Assembly (NCBI GenBank): GCA_030432815.1
Contig: JAUILB010000145.1
Location: forward strand, 1 to 7,145
DNA length: 7,145 bases
Source of the DNA: Alphaproteobacteria bacterium
GTDB taxonomy: Bacteria; Pseudomonadota; Alphaproteobacteria; Sphingomonadales; Emcibacteraceae
Direction: 5' to 3'
Within the stretch, counting starts at the first letter, position 1, and every line of letters begins with the position of its first letter. Under the pieces are notes generated by a model. The model was given only the letters and a program-made list of their open reading frames with translations. It was not told the DNA's origin and did not search any database. A program made the translations under genes and the position numbers. Positions 1 through 6,104 of this stretch are shown here, piece after piece.

Positions 1-482
1 AAAAGACATTACCCGTAAAAAAACTTACTTTATTTGAACCAGTTGATGTTTCAGTGCTTCCCGTTTTTGATGAAGTGGTGGCGGCAAATGAGATTGCAAA
101 ATTCATATCTGCATACAAAAAAATAGCCGGCATTGATGATGCCAGTGCTTGCGCGCGGGTAATTGATTTTTGGGGCGGTCACGGATCCTTTGAACAAATC
201 CCACCGCATATTCAAAAACAGATGATCCCCATGACCAAAAACAACGTGCGCCACTGGGAAAATTGTATAAATAATGGCAAAGAAAAAGAAGAATACAATA
301 ACCTTAACATCCCTGTTACTTTGGTTCACGGATCAAGGTCAAATCTGGTCGCTAAAGCAATATGTTCTTCCCTTCACAGAAATTTACCCAATAGCAATCT
401 TCAGATCATTGATGGTGCAAGCCATTTTATGATCACCAGCCATCCAGAGGAATGTGCAAAAATTATTATGGATACAACATAA
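1..482 (+). CDS. Alpha/beta hydrolase fold protein, C-terminal part (5' end outside window)
   Basis: The frame is open from base 3 to the TAA at 480-482 and gives 159 visible residues; the start lies beyond the left edge. A GTG at 54 is in frame, but the residues before it (LTLFEPVDV) fit the strand that follows the nucleophile elbow in this fold, so 54 is not the real start. The segment IPVTLVHGSRSN is the typical late beta-strand with an HG turn, and DGASHFMITSHPEE is the typical C-terminal block with the catalytic histidine (GxxH followed by a hxxxHPE-like tail). The nucleophile Ser elbow should lie just upstream, out of view. The usual catalytic-acid spot after HG has RSN rather than an aspartate, so the acid is elsewhere or altered. 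The reaction and substrate cannot be told. A 68-base gap with an inverted repeat separates it from the next gene, so it is probably a separate unit. Confidence 0.85.
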   Translation, partial: KTLPVKKLTLFEPVDVSVLPVFDEVVAANEIAKFISAYKKIAGIDDASACARVIDFWGGHGSFEQIPPHIQKQMIPMTKNNVRHWENCINNGKEKEEYNNLNIPVTLVHGSRSNLVAKAICSSLHRNLPNSNLQIIDGASHFMITSHPEECAKIIMDTT

Positions 483-509
483 TGTAAAAAATACTTTACA
501 TTATGTAAA
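477..509. promoter_or_regulatory. Perfect 12-bp inverted repeat plus third half-site; candidate operator
   Basis: ACATAATGTAAA (477-488) and TTTACATTATGT (495-506) are exact reverse complements separated by six bases (AAATAC). Within this, the half-site ATGTAAA/TTTACAT occurs three times in alternating orientation: 482-488, 495-501 and 503-509. The last two form a 7-1-7 palindrome, TTTACATTATGTAAA. The element begins in the last codons of the alpha/beta hydrolase and lies 42 bases upstream of the membrane-protein start. Small Cro/CI-type regulators usually bind such dyads and often control their own operon, so an operator for the HTH protein at 1045-1263 is inferred. A weak terminator hairpin is the alternative, but the stem is almost all A/T and the following T-run is interrupted. 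Confidence 0.6.
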
Positions 510-521
510 ATATATTATACT
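495..521 (+). promoter_or_regulatory. Candidate sigma-70-type promoter for the membrane protein/HTH unit
   Basis: TTTACA at 495-500 matches the -35 consensus TTGACA at five of six positions. TATACT at 516-521 matches TATAAT at five of six. The spacer is 15 bases, shorter than the ideal 17, so unaided activity would be modest. Transcription would begin near 528, giving a leader of about 23 bases before the ATG at 551. The -35 lies inside the inverted repeat, so a bound protein would block it. The region is very A/T-rich, so chance matches are possible. Confidence 0.35.
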
Positions 522-539
522 TCTTGTTTTTAATGAATG

Positions 540-544
540 AGGAG
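540..544 (+). promoter_or_regulatory. Ribosome binding site fixing the membrane-protein start
   Basis: AGGAG at 540-544 lies six bases before the ATG at 551. Two other in-frame starts, TTG at 524 and ATG at 533, have no such site, and choosing either would place this AGGAG inside the coding region. Confidence 0.8.
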
Positions 545-550
545 CAGATT

Positions 551-1045
551 ATGGACCTATCAAATAGAGAAAAAGAAATCTGGATTGAATTGATCGTGTC
601 AGTTGCCGTCGCTGTTTATTACTTTAAAGCCGCCTATATTGCGGGTGGGTTTACCGACCTTGCCAATGTTGCACTGGGTAAAGTGGTGCTGAATGCAATT
701 TTACTTACAATTGCATCAACCATAATCTTGAGTATTGTTTTTAAGAAGAAAGACAATGAAGTTAAAGATGAACGCGACATTGCCATCGAAGCCAAGGCCA
801 ATTCCTATGCTTATTACGGGCTTTGCATTTTTATCTCAATCATCATTGCACAAATCATGATTGATGCTGGCATTGGGTATTTTGAAAGCAAGAGACCTCC
901 CGGCGAAGATATAGGCTATTTCGAGCATGACCATATCATGGTAAATCTTGCGCTGGTTATGCATTTGATGCTTATGGCAATGATAGCCGCAGGCGCCATA
1001 AAATCCATCACTCAAATATACTTGTACCGTCAGGGCAATTGGTAA
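551..1045 (+). CDS. Four-helix integral membrane protein paired with an HTH regulator
   Basis: This 164-residue inner-membrane protein starts at ATG 551, chosen for the AGGAG just upstream. Four hydrophobic segments are visible: about residues 11-33, 44-64, 87-110 and 130-155. Between helices 2 and 3 is a charged stretch, KKKDNEVKDERD (65-76), followed by AIEAKANSYAYYG. The VKDERD core resembles small membrane proteins of the DUF2178 kind that are commonly encoded beside a short Cro/CI-type regulator, although I could not check the family assignment. Helices 3 and 4 are joined by a loop rich in charged and His residues (FESKRPPGEDIGYFEHDHIM, about 111-130). There is no signal peptide, enzyme motif or transporter signature. 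Its TAA overlaps the ATG of the regulator (TAATG), so the two are very probably co-translated and act together. The role is unknown; sensing or modulating the regulator at the membrane is speculative. Confidence 0.85.
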   Translation: MDLSNREKEIWIELIVSVAVAVYYFKAAYIAGGFTDLANVALGKVVLNAILLTIASTIILSIVFKKKDNEVKDERDIAIEAKANSYAYYGLCIFISIIIAQIMIDAGIGYFESKRPPGEDIGYFEHDHIMVNLALVMHLMLMAMIAAGAIKSITQIYLYRQGNW

Positions 1046-1263
1046 TGTCCGGAAAAATAATAACAAATAATATCAAAGCATTACGCTTTAATAATGGTGA
1101 AGTAACCCAAGCCAGACTTGCAGAAAAAATCGGGGTAACCCGGCAAACAATCCTGGCAATTGAGTCCGCAAAATATTCACCGTCGCTTGAGCTTGCTTTC
1201 AAGATTGCAGACTTTTTTTCGGTCCCAATTGAGGAGGTATTTCAATATGTGGACGCGGCCTAG
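1045..1263 (+). CDS. Small Cro/CI (XRE)-family HTH transcriptional regulator
   Basis: A 72-residue DNA-binding protein consisting of little more than one helix-turn-helix domain. The core TQARLAEKIGVTRQTILAIE (21-40) holds the HTH, with the recognition helix around R33-E40. It is followed by the characteristic YSPSLELAFKIADFF and a PIEEVF tail. This is the short YozG-like class that often sits beside a membrane protein. ATG 1045 overlaps the preceding TAA; only a weak AGGG (1032-1035) precedes it, so translation probably depends on coupling. A TTG at 1039 would give two extra residues and is less likely. Autoregulation through the inverted repeat at 477-509 is inferred. The gene ends in TAG at 1261-1263, overlapping the convergent FAH gene by four bases. 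Confidence 0.93.
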   Translation: MSGKIITNNIKALRFNNGEVTQARLAEKIGVTRQTILAIESAKYSPSLELAFKIADFFSVPIEEVFQYVDAA

Positions 1264-1946
1264 ACTACCTTGTTTACCAAAGTATCAACACCATCAATTC
1301 CGGCTTCCATAAGATCACCTTTTACGACTGGTCCTATTCCTGCCGGTGTACCCGTATAGATAAGATCTCCTGGCTCAAGCGTATAAAGTTCTGAAAGTTT
1401 TGCAACAATCTGATTGGGACTCGCAATCATCATTTTAATATCGCTGTCCTGCTTTACTTCCCCGTTTACACTCAACCAGATACGCCCTTCTTTGGGATGG
1501 CCGATGTCGGATGCTTTATGGATTGCCGTGATTGTCGCCGACTTATCAAACCCTTTGGATGTATCCCACGGCATACCAAGCACTTTCATCGCTGCCTGTA
1601 AATCGCGCCGTGTAAGATCGTTCCCTACAGCATAACCGTAGATATGGCCTTCGGCTTCTTCAGCGGTGATATTTACAGCTCGTTTTCCCATCGCGATCAC
1701 AAGTTCAATTTCATAGTGAAAATCATTTGTTTTGGGCGGGTATGGCACATCCTCATGGTTTGCAACGATGGCATCAGCGGGCTTCATAAAAAATACCGGG
1801 TCAACTTCCTCCGGATCGCTTCCAAATTCAACCACATGGTCATAATAATTCATTCCAACACAGTAAATACGATTTACCGGATAAAGATCATCACATCCGG
1901 CAATTTCAACAGTTGGGGTTGGTTTAGGGGTAAATACAAGAGCCAT
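1260..1946 (-). CDS. Fumarylacetoacetate hydrolase (FAH) family protein, fumarylpyruvate hydrolase-like
   Basis: A 228-residue single-domain cytoplasmic metal-dependent enzyme of the FAH superfamily, which cleaves or decarboxylates acylpyruvate-type 2-oxoacids. Visible features are IYCVGMNYYDH (27-37, with the conserved His37), FFMKPADAIV (52-61), the metal ligands E79 and E81 in HYEIELV, D110 in GNDLTRRDLQ, K131 in KGFD, and the closing TGTPAGIGPV (198-207). The length and the order of KPADAI, YPP and KGFD most resemble fumarylpyruvate hydrolase, which makes fumarate and pyruvate. FAHD1/2-like oxaloacetate decarboxylase or tautomerase activity is an alternative. Position 32 is Met where I expect Arg (VGRNY) in fumarylpyruvate hydrolases, so the substrate is uncertain. 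It follows the Coq10-like gene after five bases, with AAGGAT as ribosome site partly inside that gene's end. No gentisate-pathway genes are visible. It is the last gene of the minus-strand series. Confidence 0.9.
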   Translation of the reverse strand: MALVFTPKPTPTVEIAGCDDLYPVNRIYCVGMNYYDHVVEFGSDPEEVDPVFFMKPADAIVANHEDVPYPPKTNDFHYEIELVIAMGKRAVNITAEEAEGHIYGYAVGNDLTRRDLQAAMKVLGMPWDTSKGFDKSATITAIHKASDIGHPKEGRIWLSVNGEVKQDSDIKMMIASPNQIVAKLSELYTLEPGDLIYTGTPAGIGPVVKGDLMEAGIDGVDTLVNKVV

Positions 1947-1951
1947 TATTA

Positions 1952-2386
1952 TTATCCTTTTCCATATAATTCTTCGGCGCGGGCTTCAAACGAAACCACC
2001 ATACGGTGAACCGCTTCGGTAAACAAGCCACCTACCAGTTTCTGAAACAGTTTGTTTTTAAATTCAAAATCCACTTCAAAATGAAGTTTTGATCCATCAT
2101 CAGGTATGTCTTCGAATTCCCATAAATTATGAAGATAGCTTAGTGGCCCTTTCACGTAATCGATTTCAATTTTTCCATCAGATAAAATTACGTGACTGGT
2201 AAATCTTTCCCGAAAAACCTTAAAACCAATAATCAGATCCGCATAAAAGTCATTCTGCCTTACATCATAAATTCTTGCACCGATACACCAAGGCAGGAAA
2301 TTGGGGTATTCCTTTACATCAGCAACCAGGTCAAACATCTGCTGTGCGGTGTAGGGGAATGTACGGTCCTCAATAAACTTGGGCAT
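1952..2386 (-). CDS. Coq10/RatA-family START-like lipid- or ubiquinone-binding protein
   Basis: A 144-residue protein of the polyketide cyclase/START-like family that includes mitochondrial Coq10 and bacterial RatA. The N-terminal TFPYTAQQMFDLVADVKEYPNFLPWC (9-34) is the hallmark beta-strand plus helix. Later come GFKVFRERFTSHV (54-66), GPLSYLHNLWEF (80-91), and a C-terminal long helix beginning near KLFQKLVGGLF (112-122) that closes the hydrophobic cavity. The family is thought to bind ubiquinone or other lipids and help respiration. The automatic label 'RatA toxin' is common for such proteins but poorly suited here, with no antitoxin gene adjacent. Its ATG overlaps the lipA stop by one base (TGATG) and no Shine-Dalgarno sequence is visible upstream, so translation probably relies on ribosomes finishing lipA. 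Placement after lipA is familiar from alphaproteobacteria. Confidence 0.88.
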   Translation of the reverse strand: MPKFIEDRTFPYTAQQMFDLVADVKEYPNFLPWCIGARIYDVRQNDFYADLIIGFKVFRERFTSHVILSDGKIEIDYVKGPLSYLHNLWEFEDIPDDGSKLHFEVDFEFKNKLFQKLVGGLFTEAVHRMVVSFEARAEELYGKG

Positions 2387-3381
2387 CAGAAGTCATTAAG
2401 CGGATTATGTTTTTTCATTTCATCAATATCAATGGGCGCGTCCTCGTGGGTCTGTGCGCCCTTTTTCTTCAGAAGCTCAAGCCGCGCTGCACGCAGTAGT
2501 TCGAAATCTTCACCGGCATGGTGTGATGAACGGGTAAGCGGCGACGAAGCCACATGAAGAAAACCTTTTGCCTTGGCACGTTTTTTATATTTCAGAAACT
2601 GATCCGGTTTAATAAATTCTTCAATATCCACATGCTTTTTAGTTGGTTGAAGATATTGACCGATTGTCATGAAATCAATATCAGCACTGCGCATATCGTC
2701 CATTACCTGATTCACTTCCACTTCACTTTCACCAAGCCCAACCATAATGCCGGATTTAGTAAAAATTTCAGGGTCAATTTCCTTTACTTTTGAAAGCAGA
2801 TTGAGCGAATGAAAATAACGCGCACCCGGACGGATATGGGTATAAAGGCGCGGAACCGTTTCCAGATTATGATTAAACACATCAGGTTTTGCCGCAACAA
2901 CTTTTTCAAGAGCACCTGGTTTATTCCTGAAATCCGGTGTCAAAATTTCAATTGTTGTATCCGGCGATGCGCTTCTAACCGCTTCTATAACCTTGACGAA
3001 CTGATCCGCACCACCATCCGCAAGATCATCGCGGTCTACAGAAGTAATCACAATATGCTTCATTTCGGTGGTAAGTACCATTTCGGCCACATTAGCCGGT
3101 TCATCAGGATCAACCGGGTTTCCCTTGCCTGTTTTGATATTACAAAAACGACAGGCCCGTGTGCAGGTATCACCAAGAATCATGACCGTCGCATGTTTTT
3201 TGGTCCAGCATTCACCAATATTCGGGCATGCTGCTTCTTCGCAGACTGTATTCAGTTTAAGCCCACGCATAAGGTTACGGGTTTCGTTATATCCCTTGGA
3301 TACAGGTGCCTTGACCCGTATCCAGTCCGGCTTGCGTGTATGACCAGTGGCGGTCATATCAAGTTTTTTTACTTCGGTCAT
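2386..3381 (-). CDS. lipA: Lipoyl synthase (radical SAM)
   Basis: A 331-residue cytoplasmic enzyme that inserts two sulfur atoms into octanoyl groups attached to lipoyl domains, making the lipoyl cofactor. The auxiliary 4Fe-4S cluster ligands are C47, C52 and C58 (CX4CX5C), with the expected serine in RSSHHAGEDF (284-293). The radical-SAM cluster ligands are C73, C77 and C80 (CX3CX2C in DTCTRACRFCN). Other family blocks are TSVDRDDLADGGA (113-125), FNHNLETVPRLY (169-180), KSGIMVGLGE (209-218) and MTIGQYLQPTKKH (238-250). Length is normal and all key residues are present. The start ATG at 3379-3381 is preceded by GGAAG four bases upstream. It follows lpd after 21 bases, so the cofactor is made from the same message as the enzymes that need it. 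LipA cannot attach octanoate itself; no lipB or lplA is in the window. Confidence 0.97.
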   Translation of the reverse strand: MTEVKKLDMTATGHTRKPDWIRVKAPVSKGYNETRNLMRGLKLNTVCEEAACPNIGECWTKKHATVMILGDTCTRACRFCNIKTGKGNPVDPDEPANVAEMVLTTEMKHIVITSVDRDDLADGGADQFVKVIEAVRSASPDTTIEILTPDFRNKPGALEKVVAAKPDVFNHNLETVPRLYTHIRPGARYFHSLNLLSKVKEIDPEIFTKSGIMVGLGESEVEVNQVMDDMRSADIDFMTIGQYLQPTKKHVDIEEFIKPDQFLKYKKRAKAKGFLHVASSPLTRSSHHAGEDFELLRAARLELLKKKGAQTHEDAPIDIDEMKKHNPLNDF

Positions 3382-3402
3382 TTAGCTTCCAATCGGCTTT
3401 AT

Positions 3403-3414
3403 CTACATATGTAG
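3403..3414. repeat. Perfect 12-bp palindrome across the lpd stop codon
   Basis: CTACATATGTAG reads the same on both strands. On the minus strand it encodes the last three residues (Leu-His-Met) and TAG of lpd, and it lies 21 bases before the lipA start. It does not extend beyond 12 bp and has no loop, so it would form a poor RNA hairpin. Its TACAT/ATGTA core resembles the half-sites of the repeat at 477-509, but the spacing differs and this is probably chance. Confidence 0.3.
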
Positions 3415-4821
3415 TGTTTTGCCGAACGCATCAAGTACCGCTTCATGCATCATTTCCGACATGGTCGGATGTGGGAATACCGTATGCATTAGTTCGGTTT
3501 CTGTTGTCTCGAGCGTACGGGCAACTGTGTACCCTTGTATCATTTCTGTGACTTCAGCACCAACCATATGTGCGCCTAGCAGCTCCCCGGTTTTTGCATC
3601 GAAGACTGTTTTCATCATACCTTCCGCCTCGCCCATGGCGATGGCTTTACCGTTACCAATGAACGGGAAACGACCAACACGAACCTTATGACCAGCAGCA
3701 ATGGCTGCTTTTTCAGTCATACCGACGCTCGCGACCTGCGGGCGACAGTATGTGCAACCCGGAATATTGCCCTTGTCCATCGGGTGAAGGTCTTTGATTT
3801 CCTTGTTTCCTTTATCACGGGCAATTTTTTCAACCAGAATGACACCTTCATGGCTGGCTTTATGTGCAAGCCACGGTGGTCCGGTAAGATCTCCGATCGC
3901 ATGAACACCTTTGACATCTGTATGCCCCCATTCATCGGTCACAACATGGCCACGATCCACTTTGATTTTATTTTCTTCAAGACCAATATTTTCAACATTA
4001 CCGTCAATACCGATGGCAATAATCACGCGGTCAACTTCGATTTGCTCTGATTTACCACCCTTCCCTTCAACGGTGCAGACAACAGTTGATTTTTTCTTAT
4101 CAAGCTTTGTGACGGAGGCTTCCGTTTTAATGGTGATCCCTTGTGATTTAAAGGATTTAGCGGCGAATGCTGAAATTTCCTCATCTTCCACTGGCATCAC
4201 ACGGTCCATCATTTCAACCACTGTAACTTCGGAACCCAGTTCATTATAAAAGGACGCAAATTCAATCCCGATAGCACCTGACCCGATCACCAGAAGACGT
4301 TTCGGCATTGTATTTGGAACCAACGCATGGCGATATGTCCAGACAAGCTCACCATCCGCCTTTAAATGCGGTAATTCCTTTGCCCGTGCGCCAGTTGCAA
4401 GGATTATATCCGTAGCATCCACAAGCGTTGTTTTACCATCTTTTTCGACTGAAAGTTGACCAGGTTTAACAAGTTTGCCATTTCCTTCAAACACTGTGAT
4501 TTTATTTTTTTTCATCAAATGCTTGATGCCACCGCTAAGCTGTGCGGCAACACTGCGGCTGCGGGCGACAACTTTATCAAGGTCGAACCCAAGTTGATCG
4601 GCCACAAGGCCAAAATCAGCCGCATGTTTCATATTATGGAACACTTCAGCAGATCTAAGTAGCGCCTTGGTCGGGATACAACCCCAGTTAAGACAAATAC
4701 CACCAAGTTCCGCGCGTTCAATAATAGCCGTTTTAAAACCAAGCTGCGCAGCACGGATCGCGGCAACATATCCACCCGGACCGGAGCCGAGCACGACCAT
4801 ATCAAATTTCTGATTGCTCAT
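3403..4821 (-). CDS. lpd: Dihydrolipoamide dehydrogenase (E3)
   Basis: A 472-residue FAD- and NAD-dependent disulfide oxidoreductase that reoxidises the dihydrolipoyl arms of PdhC (and possibly other 2-oxoacid dehydrogenases) and passes electrons to NAD+. The FAD-binding motif is LGSGPGGY (11-18), and the redox-active disulfide is C43/C48 in GGICLNWGCIPTK. The NAD-binding motif is VIGSGAIGIEFAS (178-190), and HAIGDLTGPPWLAHKASHEG is the second FAD contact. The C-terminal FPHPTMSE supplies the active-site His451 and Glu456 for the partner subunit. There is no N-terminal lipoyl domain, unlike some other E3 proteins. A short extra segment, DKGNKEIKDLHPMDKGN, precedes IPGCTYCRPQ and is not alarming. 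It starts at ATG 4819-4821 with AGGAG (4829-4833) seven bases upstream, 12 bases after the pdhC stop. Its position in a pdh operon makes it the dedicated E3 of the PDH complex. Confidence 0.97.
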   Translation of the reverse strand: MSNQKFDMVVLGSGPGGYVAAIRAAQLGFKTAIIERAELGGICLNWGCIPTKALLRSAEVFHNMKHAADFGLVADQLGFDLDKVVARSRSVAAQLSGGIKHLMKKNKITVFEGNGKLVKPGQLSVEKDGKTTLVDATDIILATGARAKELPHLKADGELVWTYRHALVPNTMPKRLLVIGSGAIGIEFASFYNELGSEVTVVEMMDRVMPVEDEEISAFAAKSFKSQGITIKTEASVTKLDKKKSTVVCTVEGKGGKSEQIEVDRVIIAIGIDGNVENIGLEENKIKVDRGHVVTDEWGHTDVKGVHAIGDLTGPPWLAHKASHEGVILVEKIARDKGNKEIKDLHPMDKGNIPGCTYCRPQVASVGMTEKAAIAAGHKVRVGRFPFIGNGKAIAMGEAEGMMKTVFDAKTGELLGAHMVGAEVTEMIQGYTVARTLETTETELMHTVFPHPTMSEMMHEAVLDAFGKTLHM

Positions 4822-4833
4822 AATCTCTCTCCT

Positions 4834-6102
4834 TTAAAGCAGCATTGCTGATGGTTCCTGAAGGAACATTTTGACCGCGGCCAGGAATTCTGCACCAACG
4901 GCACCGTCAATTGCACGGTGATCACAGGAAAGCGTAATGGTCATTACGGTTGCAACACTTAACTCGCCATTTTTAACAACGGGTCGCTGCTCCCCTGCCC
5001 CAACGGCAAGGATCGCGGCTTGTGGTGGGTTGATTACAGCATCAAACTGCTTCACGCCCATCATTCCCATGTTCGATATGGAGAAGGTTCCACCCGCATA
5101 TTCCTCTGGTGCCAGTTTGCCTTCATGGGCACGCTTTGCAAGATCCTTTGTTTCATCAGAAATCTGACGAAGGCCCTTTTGATTTGCGCCTTTCACAACA
5201 GGTGTGATCAGGCCACCATCAATCGCCACCGCGACAGAGATATCGGCACGTTTAAACTGACGCATTGTATCGCCCATGAATTGAACATTCGCTGCCGGTA
5301 CTTTCATCAGTGCTGCTGCGCAGGCTTTAATCACGAAGTCATTGACGGATATTTTATAGTCATCCGACATGGCATTAAGCCCTTTACGTGCTGCAAGCAG
5401 ATTATCCAGCTCAACATCCACACTAAGATAGAAATGCGGAACTGTTTGCTTGCTTTCGGTAAGGCGCTTGGCAATTGTTTTACGCATATTGCTGAGTTTG
5501 ATTTCTTCGTAAGGGGCATCGCCCTCCATCGAAACCATTCCTGCCGCTGTTGGTGCAGCTGCGGGTGAATATGCTTCTACATCGCGCTTGATCACCCGTC
5601 CTCGCGGGCCCGTTCCCTGAATTTGCGAAATATCATAACCACTTTGTTCAGCGATTCTTTTTGCAAGCGGTGATGCAAATACGCGATCACCTGATTTTTC
5701 AGCGGATGCCTTCGCTGGTGCCGCGGCCGGAGCCGGTGCTGCTTTTGGCGCGGGTTCTGCTTCCGGAGCAGGTTCAGGTTTTGTTTCTGGCTTTGCCTCC
5801 GCTGGGGCTTTAGGTGCTGGTGCATCAGCGGCAATCTCATCCGCTGCGCTGGCGTCTTCGCCTTCTTCAATCAGAACAGCTATTAATTGACCAACCGGGA
5901 TATCCTCAGCCCCTTCTTCGATCAATAATTTAGCAACCACACCATCATCGATGCTTTCAAATTCCATCGTTGCTTTATCGGTTTCAATTTCAGCAATGAT
6001 TGTACCGCTTTCAACCTCATCACCCACTTTAACAAGCCACTTTGCCAGTGTTCCTGTTTCCATGGTTGGGGAAAGTGCAGGCATTGTTAGTGCAATAGCC
6101 AT
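4834..6102 (-). CDS. pdhC: Pyruvate dehydrogenase E2, dihydrolipoyl acetyltransferase
   Basis: A 422-residue core protein of the pyruvate dehydrogenase complex that moves the acetyl group from E1 to CoA on a swinging lipoyl arm. There is one lipoyl domain (1-80) with the lipoylated Lys43 in ETDKATMEF. A flexible Ala/Pro/Glu/Lys linker (about 84-138) follows, then a peripheral subunit-binding domain (about 141-177: FASPLAKRIAEQSGYDIS and GTGPRGRVIKRDV). The chloramphenicol-acetyltransferase-like catalytic domain covers about 198-422, with His395 and Asp399 in DHRAIDG. Many enterobacterial E2 proteins carry three lipoyl domains; one is usual in alphaproteobacteria. The start at 6102 (MAIALTMPALSPTME) fits the family and has a strong ribosome site; a TTG eight codons earlier lies inside the pdhB end and is rejected. 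The pdhB stop is only two bases before this ATG. Confidence 0.97.
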   Translation of the reverse strand: MAIALTMPALSPTMETGTLAKWLVKVGDEVESGTIIAEIETDKATMEFESIDDGVVAKLLIEEGAEDIPVGQLIAVLIEEGEDASAADEIAADAPAPKAPAEAKPETKPEPAPEAEPAPKAAPAPAAAPAKASAEKSGDRVFASPLAKRIAEQSGYDISQIQGTGPRGRVIKRDVEAYSPAAAPTAAGMVSMEGDAPYEEIKLSNMRKTIAKRLTESKQTVPHFYLSVDVELDNLLAARKGLNAMSDDYKISVNDFVIKACAAALMKVPAANVQFMGDTMRQFKRADISVAVAIDGGLITPVVKGANQKGLRQISDETKDLAKRAHEGKLAPEEYAGGTFSISNMGMMGVKQFDAVINPPQAAILAVGAGEQRPVVKNGELSVATVMTITLSCDHRAIDGAVGAEFLAAVKMFLQEPSAMLL

Positions 6103-6104
6103 GA

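Noticed and set aside
51..329. Minus-strand open frame of 92 codons
   Set aside because: It is opposite the alpha/beta hydrolase, whose protein has clear family motifs. The minus-strand product has no recognisable domain.
477..531. Inverted repeat followed by T-rich sequence as a rho-independent terminator for the alpha/beta hydrolase
   Set aside because: The stem is almost entirely A/T, it begins inside the coding region, and the T-run (521-531) is interrupted and separated from the stem by 14 bases. An operator fits better, though a weak terminator role is not excluded.
1210..1219. T-rich run near the end of the HTH gene as a terminator
   Set aside because: It is inside conserved coding sequence (KIADFFSV) and no hairpin precedes it.
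551..1263. Membrane protein plus HTH as a toxin-antitoxin module
   Set aside because: The membrane protein has 164 residues and four helices, unlike short single-helix toxins, and the HTH protein has no antitoxin tail. Regulator plus membrane partner is the simpler reading.
1952..2386. Coq10/RatA-like protein as a true toxin
   Set aside because: There is no antitoxin neighbour, and it sits between lipA and a metabolic enzyme. The family also includes ubiquinone-binding Coq10, so the toxin label is not supported by context.
2809..3414. Plus-strand open frame of 201 codons opposite lipA
   Set aside because: It is antisense to lipA, which has all cluster ligands. The product is unlike any known protein and is best explained by codon bias on the coding strand.
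5020..5568. Plus-strand open frame of 182 codons opposite pdhC
   Set aside because: It is a shadow of the conserved catalytic domain of E2. Its Cys/His-rich product resembles no family, and there is no ribosome site of note.
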